Source: JALZAA01 sp035938395 (GTDB lineage: Bacteria > Actinomycetota > Acidimicrobiia > IMCC26256 > JACDBD01). Taken from it: a stretch of DNA of 22,772 nt. Made by a program: the position numbers and the translations under genes. Within the stretch, counting starts at the first letter, position 1, and each line of letters begins with the position of its first letter. Where the stretch lies: positions 1 to 22,772 of the forward strand of contig DASZGY010000155.1 in assembly GCA_035938395.1 (NCBI GenBank), read 5' to 3'. Below are positions 21,145-22,772 of the stretch, piece by piece. A model generated the notes under the pieces. That model saw only the letters and a program-made list of their open reading frames with translations. It had not been told where the DNA came from and made no database searches.

Positions 21145-21474
21145 ATGAAGTACGAGGCGCGCGTCGAGATCACGCATCTTCCCGGGATCGCCGACCCGCA
21201 GGGCGCGACGGTCGAGCGTTCGTTGCCCGCGCTCGGCTACGACAATGTCTCGCACGTGCGCGTCGGCAAGAGCATCAGGCTCCTCGTCGATGCATCCGAC
21301 GAGGCCGCGGCGCTGGCGCAGGTCGACGAGATGTGTCGCCGGTTGCTCGCCAACCCCGTCATCGAGGCGTACGAGATCGAGCTCAGCGAGCCGGTTTCCG
21401 CGGCGACGGCGGCTTCGCCGACCGGCGCCGCAGGAGCCGGAGCTCGCGACGGCGACCAGCAACCATCGACGTGA
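21145..21474 (+). CDS. purS: FGAM synthase subunit PurS with a repeat-encoded C-terminal tail
   Basis: PurS is the small subunit that bridges PurQ and PurL in the FGAM synthase complex. Residues 1 to about 82 are a normal PurS: KYEARVEITHLPGIADPQGA, LPALGYDNVSHVRVGKSIRL, and RRLLANPVIEAYEIEL. The family normally ends about here, at 80-85 residues. This protein has 109, and the additional Ala/Gly-rich tail (AATAASPTGAAGAGARDGDQ, about residues 86-104) is exactly the translation of copy B of the 59-bp hairpin repeat. The stop TGA overlaps the purQ start as GTGA. The tail is probably disordered and tolerated at the C-terminus; it might affect assembly with PurQ/PurL, but that is untested. Confidence 0.92.
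   Translation: MKYEARVEITHLPGIADPQGATVERSLPALGYDNVSHVRVGKSIRLLVDASDEAAALAQVDEMCRRLLANPVIEAYEIELSEPVSAATAASPTGAAGAGARDGDQQPST
21398..21456 (+). repeat. 59-bp hairpin repeat, copy B (within the 3' end of purS)
   Basis: It is 54/59 identical to 3508-3566 in the same orientation. The hairpin arms GCGGCGACGG (21400-21409) and CCGGCGCCGC (21422-21431) pair except at one position, again with an inner CGGC/GCCG stem, here with loop TTC. The conserved tail ends 14 bases before the purQ GTG. The reading frame passes through it without a stop. Confidence 0.8.
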
Positions 21475-22154
21475 GCGCGCGGATCGGCATCGTCCAGTTC
21501 CCGGGCACGAATTGCGAGCTCGACGTGGCGTGGGCGGTCGAGCACCTCGGCGGGACCCCCGAGATGCTCTGGCACGCCGAGGCCGAGCTGCGCGGGGCCG
21601 ACGCCGTGGTCGTTCCCGGCGGGTTCGCCCACGGCGACTACCTGCGCACCGGAGCCATCGCACGCTTCTCGCCGGTGATGGACGCGGTGGCGCGGTTCGC
21701 GGCGGCAGGCGGCCCGGTGGTCGGCATCTGCAACGGCTTCCAGGTGCTCACCGAAGCCGGCTTGCTGCCCGGCGCACTCCAGAAGAACGCCGGCCTGACC
21801 TTCCTGTGCGAGACGGTCGACTGCCGGGTCGAGACCAGCCGATCGTCGCTCACCGCACTGGCCGCGCCCGGCGACGTGCTTCGCCTGCCCATCAACCACT
21901 TCGAGGGCAACTACGTGTGCGACGAGACGATGCGCCGCCGCCTGCGCGACGACGACCGCGTCGTGCTGCGCTACGTATGCAATCCGAACGGCAGCCTGGA
22001 TGACATCGCCGGGGTCTGCAGCGATCAGCGCAACGTCGTCGGGCTCATGCCGCACCCGGAGCGTGCCTCCGACGCCCTTCTCGGCTCCACGGACGGTGTC
22101 GTGCTGCTCCGGTCGCTTCTCGCGAGCGCCGCCGAGGGCGCCGCTGTCGCCTAG
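21471..22154 (+). CDS. purQ: FGAM synthase glutaminase subunit PurQ
   Basis: PurQ is the class I glutamine amidotransferase that hydrolyses glutamine and channels ammonia to PurL for the FGAR-to-FGAM step. From GTG 21471 it has 227 residues and starts MSARIGIVQFPGTNCELDVAWA, as in the family. The triad is visible: Cys87 in VGICNGFQVL, His195 and Glu197 in LMPHPER. The oxyanion-side motif VVPGGFAHGDYLRTGAIA (near residue 45) and NHFEGNY (near 142) are also present. The start codon overlaps the purS stop, and the repeat ends 14 bases upstream with no Shine-Dalgarno between, so it depends on coupling. The stop TAG shares the palindrome CTAG (22151-22154) with the stop of the convergent gene. Confidence 0.96.
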   Translation: MSARIGIVQFPGTNCELDVAWAVEHLGGTPEMLWHAEAELRGADAVVVPGGFAHGDYLRTGAIARFSPVMDAVARFAAAGGPVVGICNGFQVLTEAGLLPGALQKNAGLTFLCETVDCRVETSRSSLTALAAPGDVLRLPINHFEGNYVCDETMRRRLRDDDRVVLRYVCNPNGSLDDIAGVCSDQRNVVGLMPHPERASDALLGSTDGVVLLRSLLASAAEGAAVA

Positions 22155-22561
22155 CTCCCGCGCGAAATACCCGCTTTGCGGAGCACCTCGGGAGAGATGC
22201 CGAGCTCGCGCCACGCTGCGTACGAGATGCCCTTGCGCTCGGCGTAGCCCTTGGCCACCTTCACGAAATCGCGCTCGAGGCCGGTGAGGTCGTCGGCGGC
22301 GTCGAACCGGTCGAGCTCGCGCTCCAGATCCATGCGCTCCTGGACAAGCTGCAGGCGGTGGAGCGGGGCGGCGTCGGCGAGCTCGGATTCGACGGCCTTC
22401 AGGCGCTTCTCGATCGACGCCGGCGTTCGGGGGCGGCCGCGCCGAGGACGGTTCTGGTCGAGCGCCTCGAGGTAGGCGCGCACGGCGCGCCCCTCGGCCC
22501 GGCCCTGGGCCAGCGCTCGCTTGTGCTCGGCGGTCATCGTGCTCTTGCGAGCTGCAGCCAT
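22151..22561 (-). CDS. Conserved hypothetical basic/coiled-coil protein between purQ and purL
   Basis: The product is 136 residues from ATG 22561, with AAGGGG (22569-22574, minus strand) seven bases upstream. A longer frame to 22615 is less likely because it lacks such a signal and runs through the shared promoter region. The N-terminus is rich in Arg/Lys (AAARKSTMTAEHKRALAQGR), followed by NRPRRGRPRTPASIEKRL with a GRP-type AT-hook-like core. A predicted coiled coil (about residues 55-95) comes next, and the C-terminus KGISYAAWRELGISPEVLRK may be a small helical domain. I have the impression of similar actinobacterial hypothetical proteins but know no function; nucleic-acid binding is a guess from composition. 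It is convergent with purQ and divergent from purL, so it interrupts an otherwise one-directional pur cluster. Confidence 0.8.
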   Translation of the reverse strand: MAAARKSTMTAEHKRALAQGRAEGRAVRAYLEALDQNRPRRGRPRTPASIEKRLKAVESELADAAPLHRLQLVQERMDLERELDRFDAADDLTGLERDFVKVAKGYAERKGISYAAWRELGISPEVLRKAGISRGS

Positions 22562-22593
22562 TTGGCGACCCCTTCTTTTATGATTTCCCGTGC

Positions 22594-22599
22594 AGTCTA
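22594..22599 (-). promoter_or_regulatory. Possible -10 hexamer TAGACT for the minus-strand gene
   Basis: On the minus strand TAGACT fits TANNNT and would give a leader of about 25 bases containing the AAGGGG ribosome-binding site before ATG 22561. No -35 is evident. Confidence 0.3.
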
Positions 22600-22644
22600 T
22601 TTCGGAATTGAACACAGCTCCATTTCGGGCACGGAGACCGCCGA

Positions 22645-22650
22645 TACCCT
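22645..22650 (+). promoter_or_regulatory. Possible leaderless -10 hexamer TACCCT for purL
   Basis: TACCCT is followed by six bases and ATG 22657, so transcription seven bases downstream would start at the A of the ATG. There is no Shine-Dalgarno at usable distance (the nearest GGAG is 20 bases away). This would give purL its own promoter, as its separation from purQ requires. Confidence 0.4.
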
Positions 22651-22656
22651 GGCCAC

Positions 22657-22772
22657 ATGGAGCCGCTCCACCGTCAGCTCGGACTGACCGACGACGAGCT
22701 CGCGTCGGTCGTCGAGCTGCTCGGGCGTGACCCGACCGACGTGGAGCTGGCGATGTTCGCCGTCATGTGGTC
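22657..22772 (+). CDS. purL: FGAM synthase large subunit PurL, first 38 codons
   Basis: The window ends inside this gene. The visible N-terminus, MEPLHRQLGLTDDELASVVE followed by LLGRDPTDVELAMFAVMWS, has the linker/helical start of the small-type PurL (about 740 residues in full): HRQLGLTDDE, then LGRxPxDVELAMFxVMWSEH in the family. PurL carries out the ATP-dependent FGAR amidotransfer with PurS and PurQ, encoded just upstream on the same strand beyond one opposing gene. The first ATG is the only sensible start. Confidence 0.93.
   Translation, partial: MEPLHRQLGLTDDELASVVELLGRDPTDVELAMFAVMW

Noticed and set aside
1..22772. CRISPR array, insertion sequence, prophage or defence island
   Set aside because: No regularly spaced repeats, transposase, integrase, phage or nuclease genes were seen; the genes are mainly core metabolism and chaperones.

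Overview
The window is high-GC DNA (G/C-rich third codon positions, many GTG and TTG starts, long spurious antisense ORFs) from an actinobacterium. The clearest marker is the order dnaK-grpE-dnaJ-hspR with a nearby clpB and HspR-type (HAIR-like) operators. A SalK/SCO6745-type protein, an actinobacterial-type dcd and an EtfD-like membrane Fe-S protein agree. I would guess class Acidimicrobiia or a relative, but the sequence does not prove that.

Layout. 1-499: the 3' end of a diacylglycerol-kinase-family gene, then a 377-bp gap with hairpins. 877-947: tRNA-Gly(CCC) on the minus strand. 1091-3328 (minus): an MMPL/RND transporter. 3579-5039 (plus): dcd and a SCO6745-family gene. 5087-8117 (minus): an EtfD-like Fe-S membrane oxidoreductase followed by a DUF4239 membrane protein. 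8165-8695 (plus): a small secreted protein, convergent with a cyclic-nucleotide-binding protein (8699-9130, minus). 9340-15972 (plus): the chaperone block dnaK, grpE, dnaJ, hspR, clpB. 16048-16233: a small acidic protein with a duplicated PEADAxEQ motif. 16340 to the end: a purine-biosynthesis cluster purA, purD, purB, purC, purS, purQ, then a convergent minus-strand gene of unknown function, then the first 38 codons of purL.

How the genes work together. HspR is the repressor of its own operon in relatives. A degenerate HAIR sits at the dnaK promoter, and a perfect 23-bp palindrome with the same TTGA-N11-TCAA core lies ahead of clpB, so one heat-shock circuit probably controls DnaK/GrpE/DnaJ and the disaggregase ClpB. 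The pur genes cover several steps from phosphoribosylamine to AMP; PurS, PurQ and PurL form one FGAM synthase complex although purL is split off by an opposing gene.

Most unusual: a 59-bp hairpin repeat occurs twice (3508-3566 and 21398-21456; 54 of 59 bases alike), each time 12-14 bases before a start codon. The second copy is translated and forms the C-terminal tail of PurS. A degenerate inverted third copy may lie at about 609-670. Several genes also have a TANNNT hexamer 6-9 bases before the start codon and no Shine-Dalgarno sequence, suggesting leaderless mRNAs. I did not find a defence system, mobile element or CRISPR array; most of the window is conserved core genome.
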